NCBI RefSeq assembly: GCF_013041615.1
Contig: NZ_JABEPQ010000004.1
Span: 1-64,000, forward strand
Length of the DNA: 64,000 nucleotides
Origin: Knoellia koreensis
GTDB lineage: Bacteria; Actinomycetota; Actinomycetes; Actinomycetales; Dermatophilaceae
Direction: 5' to 3'
Shown: in pieces, positions 40,874-55,206 of the stretch
Position numbering within the stretch: position 1 is the stretch's first letter
Layout of the letters: each line of letters opens with the position of its first letter
Position numbers and translations under genes: made by a program
Notes under the pieces: model-generated
Database searches by the model: none
Seen by the model: the letters and a program-made list of their open reading frames with translations, nothing else
Told to the model about the DNA's origin: nothing

Positions 40874-42031
40874 TCAGCGACTCGGCAAGGGGGCGTGATG
40901 GTGGTGGATCGGGCCGTCGCGCTCGGTGAGGCGGTCGCCGCCACCGCCCCACTGGAGGGCGACGATCTCGGCGGCGATGCTCACCGCGGTCTCCTCCGGC
41001 GTACGCGCACCGAGGTCCAGTCCGATGGGGCTGGCGAGCCGCTCGAGCTCGGCCTCGGTGAGCCCTGCCTCCCGCAACCGCTGCATCCGGTCGTCGTGGG
41101 TGCGCCGTGAGCCCATGGCCCCGATGTATGCCGCCTGCGGAAGTCGCAGCGCGATCTCCAGCACCGGCACGTCGAACTTGGGGTCGTGGGTGAGGACGCA
41201 GATCACCGTGCGGGCATCGATTCGGCCGGCATCGCGCTCGGCCGCGAGGTAGCGGTGGGGCCACTCGACGACGACCTCGTCGGCCGACGGGAACCGGCTC
41301 CTGGTGGCGAACACGGGCCGGGCGTCGCAGAGGGTCACGTGGTAGCCGAGGAAGCTGCCCTGGTGGGCCACGGCCGCCGCGAAGTCGATCGCGCCGAAGA
41401 CGATCATCCGTGGCTTGGGCGCGTAGGAGGACACGAAGACCCGCATCCCCTCGCCGCGGCGCTCGCCATCGGGGCCGTAGGTGAGTGTCTCGGTGCGCCC
41501 GTTTGCGAGCAGACCGCGCGTATCGTCGACGACGGCAGCGTCGGCCCGGCCGCTCCCGAGCGAACCTGAGGCCACACCGGCGCCGGACTCGTCGTCGGGG
41601 TGCACGACGAGCCGTCGACCGACCCACTGCGGGTCGGGGTGCTCGATCACCGTCGCGACCGCCACGGGACGTCCCGCCTCGATGTCGTCGGCGACGTCGC
41701 CCAACTCGGGGAACGTCTCGCGGTTCACCCGCTCGACGAACACGTCGAGGATTCCCCCACAGGTCAGCCCCACGGCATACGCGTCGTCGTCGCTCACGCC
41801 GTAGCGCTGAAGCTCTGGAACACCTTGCGCCACAACGCTTTCCGCGAGCTCGTAGACAGCACCCTCGACGCATCCGCCGGAGACCGACCCGACCGCCTCA
41901 CCGCCCGGACCGACGAGCATCGCGGCACCGGCCTGGCGCGGCGCCGACTTCCAGGTGGCCACCACGGTGCCGACGCCGACCGTCGCGCCCGCGCGCCACC
42001 ACCGCAACAGCTCGGGCATCACGTCACGCAC
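40874..42031 (-). CDS. XdhC/CoxF family molybdoenzyme maturation protein
   Basis: This 385-residue XdhC/CoxI-family protein loads sulfurated molybdenum cofactor onto hydroxylases. The N-terminal XdhC_CoxI domain shows [11 protein letters not shown] and V-G-L-T-C-G-G. The C-terminal Rossmann-like domain shows [12 protein letters not shown] and [11 protein letters not shown], then [10 protein letters not shown]. The usual G-A-G-H-x-A in the Rossmann loop is replaced by G-A-I-D-F-A. It starts with GTG and overlaps coxE, and is probably dedicated to the enzyme downstream. Confidence 0.88.
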   Translation of the reverse strand: MRDVMPELLRWWRAGATVGVGTVVATWKSAPRQAGAAMLVGPGGEAVGSVSGGCVEGAVYELAESVVAQGVPELQRYGVSDDDAYAVGLTCGGILDVFVERVNRETFPELGDVADDIEAGRPVAVATVIEHPDPQWVGRRLVVHPDDESGAGVASGSLGSGRADAAVVDDTRGLLANGRTETLTYGPDGERRGEGMRVFVSSYAPKPRMIVFGAIDFAAAVAHQGSFLGYHVTLCDARPVFATRSRFPSADEVVVEWPHRYLAAERDAGRIDARTVICVLTHDPKFDVPVLEIALRLPQAAYIGAMGSRRTHDDRMQRLREAGLTEAELERLASPIGLDLGARTPEETAVSIAAEIVALQWGGGGDRLTERDGPIHHHHAPLPSR

Positions 42032-43157
42032 GCGCCACCACCTCCACGACCTCCTCGAACGCCGCCATCGAGTGGCCGGCTACGAAGTCGTCGACGTGCG
42101 GCAGCGCCGCGACGATGCCCTGCTGCACCGGCTGGTAGCCGTCCTTGCCGCGGTGCGGGTTGACCCAGACGACGCGGTGGGCGACGGCTCTCAGCCGCCG
42201 CATCTGCTCGCCCAGCGCCTCCGGCTCGGACCTTTCCCAGCCGTCACTGAAGACCACGACGACGGCACCGCGGGCCATCCCCCGACGCCCCCACCGGTCG
42301 AGGAACGCGCCGACGCCGTGGGCCAGCCGGGTGCCACCGGACCAGTCCGGCACGGCCTCCCCGCAGGCGACGAGGGCCCGGTCGGGGTCGCGTTGGCGCA
42401 GGGCGCGGGTGACCTGGGTGAGCCGGGTGCCCATCGTGAACACCTCGACCGGCAGCCCGCTCGTCGCATAGGCGTGCGCGAGCCGCAGCAGCGCGTCCGC
42501 GTAGCCGCTCATCGAGCCGCTGACGTCGACGAGCAGGACCACCCGCCGGGCGCGGGATCCCCTGTGCCGCCACGCGATCGGGCCGGGCTCACCCATGCGG
42601 CGCAGCTGTTCGCGCAGGGTGCGGCGGGCGTCGACGAGACCACGGCGAGACGGGGTGTGCCGGTGCGCGGGCCTGCGTGGCGACCGCGGACGCAGACTCG
42701 CGAAGAGGGCGGCGAGCCTGGCGCGCTCGGCCGCGCTGAGGGCAGCGACGTCACGATGGCGCAGGACCTCCGCGTCGCTGGCCGACGCCCGCACGGGGTC
42801 GTCGTCCTCACCGTGTGAACGCTGCGCTCCCCCGCCCTCGTCGAGCGCCGCCTGCGTGACCGGGCGCGGCTCGTCTCGGCGCGGGCGGTCGACGGCGCGC
42901 TCCAGACCGAACCACGCGGCATACACCTGGTCGTAGCGCTCGAGGTCGGACGGTGAGCCGCACAGTGTCGACCGGCCGGCCCAGTAGGCACGGCGCTCGG
43001 ACCCGGCACCGACAGCGGCGACGGCCTCGAGGTAGGTGCGTTCACGGTCGGCGGTGACTCCCACCCCGGCGGCGCGCAGAGCCCGGGCGAAGCCGAGGAA
43101 GACCTCGTCCGGGGCGTGCCGGGCGGGTCGGTCCGGGGCCATCGCCACGGCCGTCAT
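42024..43157 (-). CDS. coxE: VWA domain protein, CoxE type
   Basis: This 377-residue protein has a von Willebrand A domain with an intact MIDAS, D-V-S-G-S-M-S starting at Asp211, and a later W-S-G-G-T-R and F-S-D-G-W-E. CoxE works with the AAA ATPase CoxD in maturation of the CoxL active site. ATG 43157 overlaps the coxD stop by ATGA and the C-terminus overlaps xdhC by 8 bp. A charged, Arg-rich stretch fills residues 105-190. Confidence 0.9.
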   Translation of the reverse strand: MTAVAMAPDRPARHAPDEVFLGFARALRAAGVGVTADRERTYLEAVAAVGAGSERRAYWAGRSTLCGSPSDLERYDQVYAAWFGLERAVDRPRRDEPRPVTQAALDEGGGAQRSHGEDDDPVRASASDAEVLRHRDVAALSAAERARLAALFASLRPRSPRRPAHRHTPSRRGLVDARRTLREQLRRMGEPGPIAWRHRGSRARRVVLLVDVSGSMSGYADALLRLAHAYATSGLPVEVFTMGTRLTQVTRALRQRDPDRALVACGEAVPDWSGGTRLAHGVGAFLDRWGRRGMARGAVVVVFSDGWERSEPEALGEQMRRLRAVAHRVVWVNPHRGKDGYQPVQQGIVAALPHVDDFVAGHSMAAFEEVVEVVARA

Positions 43158-44056
43158 CGCGCGAGGATCCGGTCGAGGGCGGCGCGGACGCGCTCGGCGT
43201 CCTCGCGGTACTTCACGGCGACACCGAGGGACGCGGCAGCGGTGTCGAGGTCGAGGTCGGACGCGCCGAGCTCGTGCAGGGCGCGGGCCCAGTCGAGGGT
43301 CTCGGCGACACCCGGCGGTTTGATGAGACCGCCGCCATTGCGCAGCTGCTGGACCGCCGAAACCACTTGTGCTGCAAGGGTTTCAGAGACCTCAGGCGCG
43401 CGGGTGCGCACGATCTGGAGCTCGCGCTCAAGGCTCGGGTGGTCGATCCAGTGGTAGAGGCAGCGGCGCTTGAGTGCGTCGTGCAGCTCGCGGGTGCGGT
43501 TCGACGTCAGGACGACGACGGGCGGCGTCGCCGCGGTGACCGTGCCGAGCTCGGGGATCGTGACCTGCCAGGTGGACAGCACCTCGAGCAGGAACGCCTC
43601 GAACTCGTCGTCGGCCCGGTCGATCTCGTCGACGAGCAGCACCGCCGGCGCCTCGCGCAGCGCCCGCAGGACCGGCCGCGACAGCAGGAACCGCTCGTCG
43701 AACAGCTCGTCCTCGACCGCGGAGACGTCGGCACCCGCACGGGCGTCGCCGGCGGCCAGCGCCTCCACGGCTCGCAGGTGCAGGATCTGGCGCGGGAAGT
43801 CCCAGTCGTACAGCGCCTGGGTGGCGTCGATGCCCTCGTAGCACTGCAACCGGATCAGCGGGAGGTCCAGCGCGGCGGCGACGGACTCGGCCAGGGCGGT
43901 CTTGCCGGTGCCCGGCTCGCCCTCGAGCAACAGGGGGCGCTGGAGCCGCAACCCGAGCCACCCGACCGTGGCCAGCGCGTCGTCGGCGAGGTAACCGGTC
44001 TCGCCCAGCGCGGCACGCAGCGCACCGGCATCGGCGAACGCCTCCCTTGGCTCCAT
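43154..44056 (-). CDS. coxD: MoxR-type AAA ATPase, CoxD
   Basis: This 300-residue AAA+ ATPase has Walker A G-E-P-G-T-G-K-T at residues 46-53, Walker B V-L-L-V-D-E-I-D, sensor 1 V-L-T-S-N-R-T-R and a C-terminal lid. CoxD in carboxydotrophs partially unfolds CoxL so its metal centre can be completed. In a form II system lacking the copper Cys its job may differ, for example cofactor insertion. It is the first gene of the tightly overlapped maturation block. Confidence 0.9.
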   Translation of the reverse strand: MEPREAFADAGALRAALGETGYLADDALATVGWLGLRLQRPLLLEGEPGTGKTALAESVAAALDLPLIRLQCYEGIDATQALYDWDFPRQILHLRAVEALAAGDARAGADVSAVEDELFDERFLLSRPVLRALREAPAVLLVDEIDRADDEFEAFLLEVLSTWQVTIPELGTVTAATPPVVVLTSNRTRELHDALKRRCLYHWIDHPSLERELQIVRTRAPEVSETLAAQVVSAVQQLRNGGGLIKPPGVAETLDWARALHELGASDLDLDTAAASLGVAVKYREDAERVRAALDRILAR

Positions 44057-44105
44057 CGGCCAAGCATCACAAACTGTGCGGCCCAGCGGTACCCCGGGGC
44101 TGACC

Positions 44106-44666
44106 TCAGAGGTCCTGCGGCCGGTCGACGTCGCGGCCGGTGGCGAGGTCGCCGCACTCGACGAGCAGCACGTCGTGGGACGCGAGGTAGCCCCTGGCGC
44201 CGGTGTCGCCGGAGAGGGTCTCGAGGAGGTCGGCGACGTGGTCGCGCCCGATCACGACGGGGTGACCGGGCACGCCGTCGTATGCCGCCCGCGCGAGGAC
44301 CGTGGGTCCGTCCCCTGCCGCTTCCCGGACGCGTCGGACGACGTCCGCGCCCACGTCGGGGAGGTCGACGAGCAGGAGGCACACGGCATACGCGTCGAGG
44401 TCGGCCACGCCGTCGAGTCCGGCGCGCACGGACGAGCTCTGTCCCGCGGCCCAGTCGCCCGCCTCCACGATCCGGTCGGCAGCCGCCGCGAGGGGGCGCA
44501 CCCGCTTAGCCTCGGCGCCGAGCACGACGACGACCGGGTGACAGCCACCGTGACGCAGGGCGGCGATGCCGCGCTCGACGAACGACACCCCGTCCGGTCC
44601 GGTCACCAGCGCCTTGGCCCGCCCCATGCGGCGGCCCGCACCCGCGGCGAGCAGCAGACCGATCAC
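44106..44666 (-). CDS. mocA: molybdenum cofactor cytidylyltransferase-like protein
   Basis: This 186-residue nucleotidyltransferase has the MobA-like NTP-transferase fold: I-G-L-L-L-A-A-G-A-G-R-R-M-G-R-A-K at the N-terminus, V-V-V-L-G-A-E-A, L-L-L-V-D-L-P-D-V at the metal site, and G-V-P-G-H-P-V-V-I. CTP-using MocA makes the MCD cofactor needed by CO dehydrogenase-type enzymes, which fits its place 49 bp upstream of coxD. I chose GTG 44666 by homology; a ribosome site is not obvious. Confidence 0.85.
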   Translation of the reverse strand: MIGLLLAAGAGRRMGRAKALVTGPDGVSFVERGIAALRHGGCHPVVVVLGAEAKRVRPLAAAADRIVEAGDWAAGQSSSVRAGLDGVADLDAYAVCLLLVDLPDVGADVVRRVREAAGDGPTVLARAAYDGVPGHPVVIGRDHVADLLETLSGDTGARGYLASHDVLLVECGDLATGRDVDRPQDL

Positions 44667-44680
44667 TGCGCCATTCAACC

Positions 44681-44732
44681 CGAGTCGTGTGGGTGACGGC
44701 GCTCGATGGCGCACCCTCACCCACACGACTCG
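44681..44732 (-). terminator. hairpin between the giant carboxylase and the cox operon
   Basis: CGAGTCGTGTGGGTGA (44681-44696) and its exact complement (44717-44732) form a 16-bp stem around a 20-nt loop. It begins one base past the carboxylase stop, so it should end that transcript before mocA. Confidence 0.75.
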
Positions 44733-44733
44733 G

Positions 44734-50238
<5,505 letters not shown>

Positions 50239-50387
50239 CGAGTGGGCCTCCCAAGCGGTCGTGGCAACGGTCCGGCGACACGGCCGGCGTACCGGGTGCA
50301 CCGGCCCTGAGCCTGCCACCGATGGAAGGTGACGCGCGAGTAATGCCCAGACCAGCAGGTCGGCGCCTCAGCGCCTAGGGTCGAGAC

Positions 50388-51764
50388 GTGGGTGCAGCCG
50401 GGTCGATCGTGTGGTTGCGTCGCGACCTCAGACGGCACGACCTGCCATCGCTGGGCGCGGCGGCGGCCGCTGCCGGCGACCGTTCGGTCCTGCCGCTCTA
50501 CGTCCTCGACCCCGTGCTGTGGCGGGGCGCCGGCGACGCGCGGCGCGCCTGGCTCGCAGCGACCCTGCGCGCCGCCCGCGACGCCTACGACGGCCGGCTC
50601 TGCCTGCGGTGGGGTGACCCGCGCGTAGTGGTCCCCCGGGTGGCGCGGGAGGTCGACGCCGGCTCGGTGCACGTCTCGCGCGAGACGACGCCGCTGGGGC
50701 GCAGACGCGACGCCGCGGTCTCGGCGTCGTTGGCCGAGCTCGGGGTCGACTGGGTCGAGACGGGGACGCCGTATGCCGTGGGGCCGGGTTCGGTGGTCAA
50801 CCGCGAGGGCGGTGAGTACAAGGTCTTCACACCGTTCAGCCGCGCGTGGCGCGACCACGGCTGGCCCGCGCCAGCACCAGACAGCCGGGGCCTGACCCTG
50901 TCGCGAGTCGGCTCGGACGACGAGGCCTGGGCCAAGGTCAACCGCACCCTCGCCGAGACCGAGCTGCCCACGCTGCCGGACGCCGGCGAGGACGCCGCCC
51001 TCACGCGGTGGCGCACGTTCACCGATGGTGCGCTCGCGGCATACGCGACGGACCGCGACCGGGCCGACCTCGACGGCACCTCACGGATGTCCGCGCACCT
51101 CAAGCTCGGCAGCATCCACCCGCGCACCCTCCTCGCCGACCTCGCGAGGCGGCGGAGCGAGGGCGCCGCCAAGTTCGTCGACGAGCTCGCGTGGCGCGAG
51201 TTCTACGCCGATGTCCTGTGGCGGCACCCCGACTCGGCCTGGCACGACCTGCGGCCGACGCTGGAGGGTATGGCGTACGACGAGGACGACGACCTGGTCG
51301 AGGCATGGCGCACCGGCCACACGGGCTACCCCGTCGTCGACGCCGCCATGCGGCAGCTGCTCGCCGAGGGGTGGATGCACAACCGGATGCGGATGGTGAC
51401 CGCGAGCTTCCTCACCAAGGACCTGCACACGTGGTGGCCCGTCGGCGCGCGGCACTTCCTCGCCCACCTCATCGACGGCGACCTCGCGTCGAACAACCAT
51501 GGCTGGCAATGGGTTGCGGGCACCGGCACCGACGCGTCCCCCTACTTCCGCGTGTTCAACCCCGTCACCCAGGGGCTGAAGTACGACCCGGACGGCGACT
51601 ACGTGCGGCGCTATGTCCCCGAGCTGGCGCACCTGCCGGGCAAGGCCGCGCACGAGCCGTGGAAGCACGCCGAGGGCTACCTGCGCGGCTACCCCCAGCG
51701 CATCGTCGACCACGCCGAGGAGCGCCAGGAGGCGTTGCGCCGGTATGCCGCGGTGCGCCGATGA
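50388..51764 (+). CDS. phrB: deoxyribodipyrimidine photolyase (CPD class I)
   Basis: This 458-residue light-driven repair enzyme splits cyclobutane pyrimidine dimers. The N-terminal antenna-binding domain begins I-V-W-L-R-R-D-L-R-R-H-D. The FAD domain carries K-F-V-D-E-L-A-W-R-E-F-Y, W-R-T-G-H-T-G-Y-P-V-V-D-A-A-M-R-Q-L, G-W-M-H-N-R-M-R-M and N-N-H-G-W-Q-W-V-A-G-T-G-T-D-A-S-P-Y-F-R, with the Trp relay and DNA-binding residues. The GTG start at 50388 is used. It overlaps the CPBP gene by ATGA. Confidence 0.95.
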   Translation: MGAAGSIVWLRRDLRRHDLPSLGAAAAAAGDRSVLPLYVLDPVLWRGAGDARRAWLAATLRAARDAYDGRLCLRWGDPRVVVPRVAREVDAGSVHVSRETTPLGRRRDAAVSASLAELGVDWVETGTPYAVGPGSVVNREGGEYKVFTPFSRAWRDHGWPAPAPDSRGLTLSRVGSDDEAWAKVNRTLAETELPTLPDAGEDAALTRWRTFTDGALAAYATDRDRADLDGTSRMSAHLKLGSIHPRTLLADLARRRSEGAAKFVDELAWREFYADVLWRHPDSAWHDLRPTLEGMAYDEDDDLVEAWRTGHTGYPVVDAAMRQLLAEGWMHNRMRMVTASFLTKDLHTWWPVGARHFLAHLIDGDLASNNHGWQWVAGTGTDASPYFRVFNPVTQGLKYDPDGDYVRRYVPELAHLPGKAAHEPWKHAEGYLRGYPQRIVDHAEERQEALRRYAAVRR

Positions 51765-52486
51765 GGGGCCCCGTCGCCGAGCTGCGGGCGTTCGCCCGCG
51801 CCGCGCTCGTCACGCCGGTGCCGCGTGACCACACCGAGTCCGACGCGGCCTTCCGGCGACGCCGCGTGGTCGCGCTGGTGACCCTCGTGATCGGTGCGGT
51901 CCTGCTGACCCTCGCGCTGCGGGTCGAGCCGGGCGACGACCTGTTCTACGTCTTGACCCTCGCGCTGGCGGTCGTGTGGGCGGTGGGCGCCTTCGCGTCG
52001 GGGCCGCTGCACCTCGGCCGGGCGCACACCCGCGCCGGCGCCGGGCTGGTGCGGCCCGTGGTGCAGTCCCTGTCGCTGGGCGCCGCGCTGCTGGTCGTGT
52101 TTCTCGTGGGCGGGTTCGTCGTGGCCCGGGTGCCGGCGCTGGGCGACCCGGTGCGCGCGCTGCTCGACCACGCCCGCCTCGGGTCGCTGGCGCTGGTCGC
52201 CGTGATCACCGCGGTCAACGGCGTCGCCGAAGAGCTGTACTTCCGCGGCGCCCTCTACGCAGCCGTCGGGCGCCGGCACGCGGTGCTCGTCACGACGGCG
52301 GTCTACGCGCTCACGACGGCCGGCGCCGGCATACCCCTGCTCGTCCTCGCCGCGGCCGCGCTCGGCCTGCTGACCGGCCTCCAACGGCGCGTCACCGGGG
52401 GCGTCCTCGGACCGATCATCACCCACCTCACCTGGTCGCTCGGCATGCTCTTCCTGCTGCCGGTCGTCCTGTCGACAGGAGCCTGA
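51761..52486 (+). CDS. CPBP family intramembrane metalloprotease
   Basis: This 241-residue membrane protein has about seven helices and the CPBP (Abi) signature in order: N-G-V-A-E-E-L-Y-F-R-G-A-L-Y, carrying the E-E-x3-R motif, and later I-I-T-H-L-T-W, carrying the H-x3-W-type motif. Such proteases process membrane substrates or prenylated peptides. The start ATG overlaps the photolyase stop and the next gene begins 3 bp after its stop, so the three genes form an operon. Confidence 0.88.
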   Translation: MRGPVAELRAFARAALVTPVPRDHTESDAAFRRRRVVALVTLVIGAVLLTLALRVEPGDDLFYVLTLALAVVWAVGAFASGPLHLGRAHTRAGAGLVRPVVQSLSLGAALLVVFLVGGFVVARVPALGDPVRALLDHARLGSLALVAVITAVNGVAEELYFRGALYAAVGRRHAVLVTTAVYALTTAGAGIPLLVLAAAALGLLTGLQRRVTGGVLGPIITHLTWSLGMLFLLPVVLSTGA

Positions 52487-52489
52487 ACC

Positions 52490-53884
52490 ATGACCACCGT
52501 CCTCGTCACCGGTGCCACCGGGTACATCGGGGGCCAGCTCGTCCCCGCGCTCCTCGACCGAGGCGTCACCGTCCGGGTGCTGAGCCGGAACCCCTCGTCG
52601 GTGCGCCGCCAGCCGTGGGGCTCGCAGGTGGACGTGGCCGAGGGTGACGCGTCCGACGCAGCCGCCGTGCGCCGGGCCCTCGACGGGGTCGACGTCGCCT
52701 ACTACCTGCTGCACTCGATGGACGGCGGCAGCGACTTCGCCGGCCGCGACCTCGCCATGGCACGCGGGTTCGCGAAAGCCGCTGCGGCACAAGGCGTGGA
52801 GCGCATTGTCTACCTGGGCGGGCTGCACCCCGATGGCGAGCTCTCACCCCACCTGGCGTCGCGTGTCGAGGTTGGCGAGGTCTTCCTCGAGGGGCCGGTG
52901 CCGGCGGTGGTGTTCCAGGCCGGGATCGTGCTCGGTGACGGGTCGGCGTCGTTCGACATGCTGCGCCACCTCACCGAGCGGCTGCCGGTCATGGTCGCCC
53001 CGCGGTGGGTCGACAACCTGATCCAGCCGATCGCCGTCGCCGACGTCGTGCACTACCTGGCCGGCGCACTCGACCTGCCATCGGGCACGAACCGCAGCTA
53101 CGACATCGCCGGATCGGACGTCCTGACCTACGGCGACATGATGCGTCGCTATGCCGAGGTGGTCGGGCTGGGCCCGCGGCGCATCGTGTCGGTGCCGGTG
53201 CTGACGCCGCGCCTCGCCGGCCTCTGGGTCGACGTGGTGACACCGGTGCCCGCCGGCGTGGCCCGGCCGCTGGTCGGCAGCTTGGTGCACGACGCCGTGG
53301 CCGACGAGGACGACGCCCTGCGTGACATCGGCGAACCGCCCGGCGGACGCACCGGATTCGATCGCGCCGTGCGGGCGGCCGTGCGCGACGTGGACCCGCA
53401 CCGCTGGCGCCGCACCCTGGCCCGCACGTCGGCGGTGGTGGCGGCCGCGGCGGTGGCCGGTTCCCTGCTCGCAGACCCCGAATCCCGCTGGTACCAGAGA
53501 CTTTCCAAGCCAGCCTGGCAACCGCCCAAGGCGGCGTTCCCCGTTGTCTGGACCGGCCTGTATGCCGCGACGGCCCTCACCACCGCGCGCGCCAGTGCCG
53601 AGCTCGCCGAGGCGGGCAAGGCGGACGACGCGCGCGACCTCGAGGTCGCGCTCGGGGCCAACATGGCGCTCAACGCGGCGTGGCCAGGACTGTTCTTCCG
53701 GTCGCGCCGACCGTGGCTGGCGGCGGCCGAGTGCGCGGCTCTCACCGCCAGCTCGGCCGACCTCGCGCGCCGCACCGGCGCGGCCGGGCGCGGCAAGGGT
53801 GCCATCGTTGGCGCGTATGCCGCGTGGTCCGGCTTCGCGACCGTCCTCTCCGCCGCGATCGCGCGCCGCAACCGAGCACGCTGA
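52490..53884 (+). CDS. SDR-type NAD(P)-binding protein fused to TspO/MBR domain
   Basis: This 464-residue two-domain protein has residues 1-300 as an atypical short-chain dehydrogenase: V-T-G-A-T-G-Y-I-G-G-Q-L-V binds the nucleotide, and A-Y-Y-L-L-H-S-M and V-Y-L-G-G-L follow. Residues about 310-460 look like TspO, the tryptophan-rich tetrapyrrole-binding membrane protein: W-Y-Q-R-L-S-K-P-A-W-Q-P-P-K-A-A-F, P-V-V-W-T-G-L-Y, then N-M-A-L-N-A-A-W-P-G-L-F-F with four or five helices. It follows photolyase and CPBP in one operon. TspO proteins respond to light and oxidative stress in some bacteria; the fusion suggests a redox reaction on a membrane-bound tetrapyrrole or carotenoid, which is inference. 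Confidence 0.85.
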   Translation: MTTVLVTGATGYIGGQLVPALLDRGVTVRVLSRNPSSVRRQPWGSQVDVAEGDASDAAAVRRALDGVDVAYYLLHSMDGGSDFAGRDLAMARGFAKAAAAQGVERIVYLGGLHPDGELSPHLASRVEVGEVFLEGPVPAVVFQAGIVLGDGSASFDMLRHLTERLPVMVAPRWVDNLIQPIAVADVVHYLAGALDLPSGTNRSYDIAGSDVLTYGDMMRRYAEVVGLGPRRIVSVPVLTPRLAGLWVDVVTPVPAGVARPLVGSLVHDAVADEDDALRDIGEPPGGRTGFDRAVRAAVRDVDPHRWRRTLARTSAVVAAAAVAGSLLADPESRWYQRLSKPAWQPPKAAFPVVWTGLYAATALTTARASAELAEAGKADDARDLEVALGANMALNAAWPGLFFRSRRPWLAAAECAALTASSADLARRTGAAGRGKGAIVGAYAAWSGFATVLSAAIARRNRAR

Positions 53885-53900
53885 CCGCTGCGTCGCGCGG

Positions 53901-55175
53901 TCAGCCGAGGACGCGGTCGAGGAAGGCGTTGCCGAACGTGCGGTCGGGGTCGAGTCGGTCACGCAGGTCGGCGAAGTCCGTCCACCGCGGGTAGAGCGGC
54001 GCGAGCGCATCGGCCTCCGCGACGAAGCACTTGCCCCAGTGCGGCCGGCCCTGGAGCGGAAGCAACACCTCCTCGATCGCCGGCAGCACGGCATACACGG
54101 CATCGAGGTCCAGCGACCACGTGAAGTGCAATGCGACCGTGTCGCGGCCCTCGGATCCGCTGAGCCACAACGCATCCGGTGCGGTCGTGCGGATCTCGCA
54201 GACCTGGAGGACACCGGCCAGCTGCTGCGCGAGCGGGCGCATCGCGGCGAACGCGTCGCGCGCGGCCGACCGCGGCAGGAGGTACTCGCTCTGGAGCTCG
54301 GCACCCCGGCTGGGTGTGAACCCGAGCCGGAAGTGCGGGAGCCGCTCGAACCCCGGTCCGGGGACGCCGAGCTGCTGGGTGACGGCGTCCGTCTCGGCGC
54401 CACTGAGCATGTGCATCGGCGTGGTCGCCGCCACCGCCCCGGGGAAGGGCGGCACGGCGTCATCCCGCGCCCCGTCGTCGGCGTCCACCCGGCCCTTGAC
54501 CCAGACCTGCTCGACGCCGTCGGCCCAGTGGGTGAACATGCTGACGCTGTAACCGCTGGTGGTGATGGCGTCGAAGTGCTCGTCGAGCAGGTCCCACGTG
54601 AGCCCGGTCCAGACGTCCTGGCGCACGGTGAAAGCCGGCTCCACATCGAGCGTCAACGACACCACCGGTCCGAGCGCCCCCAGCGAGACCACTGCGCCAT
54701 CGAAGCCCTCGTCGCCGCGCGCGAGGCGGACCAGCGAGCCGTCCGGCGCGACGAGCTCGAGGGCCGCGACCGCGGCACCGAGGGCGGGTATGCCGTCACC
54801 CGAGCCGTGCGTGCCGGTCGCCACCGCGCCGGCGACGCTGATGTGCGGGAGCGAGGCCAGGTTGGCGAGCGCAAAACCCTTGGCGTGCAACGGTTCCACC
54901 AGGTCGCCATACCGGATGCCACCATCCACCGTGACCTGGCCAGCAGCCGGGTCGAGCTCGATGCGCCGTGGCAGCTGCGCGGGGCTGATGAGCGTGCCGG
55001 CCGTGTCCGTGATGTCGGTGAAGGAGTGCCGCGACCCCAGCACCTTGACCCGGTCGGCCGAGGCGACCACCTGCTGGAGCTCCTCGACCGTGGTCGGGGC
55101 CACCCACTGCGGAGCGGTGTACCGGTAGCTGCCGGCCCAGTTGGTGGCGGGGCGTTCCGCGGGGGTGCTCGTCAT
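53901..55175 (-). CDS. alditol oxidase-like FAD oxidoreductase
   Basis: This 424-residue flavoenzyme of the VAO/aldonolactone oxidase family resembles the streptomycete alditol oxidase AldO throughout: N-W-A-G-S-Y-R-Y-T at the start, V-L-G-S-R-H-S-F-T-D-I with the His that can carry 8-alpha-linked FAD, N-L-A-S-L-P-H-I-S-V-A-G-A-V-A-T-G-T-H-G-S-G, and C-terminal R-P-H-W-G-K. AldO oxidises sugar alcohols such as xylitol and sorbitol with O2, releasing H2O2. There is no signal peptide. It is convergent with the SDR-TspO gene and stands alone. Confidence 0.88.
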   Translation of the reverse strand: MTSTPAERPATNWAGSYRYTAPQWVAPTTVEELQQVVASADRVKVLGSRHSFTDITDTAGTLISPAQLPRRIELDPAAGQVTVDGGIRYGDLVEPLHAKGFALANLASLPHISVAGAVATGTHGSGDGIPALGAAVAALELVAPDGSLVRLARGDEGFDGAVVSLGALGPVVSLTLDVEPAFTVRQDVWTGLTWDLLDEHFDAITTSGYSVSMFTHWADGVEQVWVKGRVDADDGARDDAVPPFPGAVAATTPMHMLSGAETDAVTQQLGVPGPGFERLPHFRLGFTPSRGAELQSEYLLPRSAARDAFAAMRPLAQQLAGVLQVCEIRTTAPDALWLSGSEGRDTVALHFTWSLDLDAVYAVLPAIEEVLLPLQGRPHWGKCFVAEADALAPLYPRWTDFADLRDRLDPDRTFGNAFLDRVLG

Positions 55176-55206
55176 GGCACCACCCTTTCATCGGGTGGTG
55201 GCTTCG

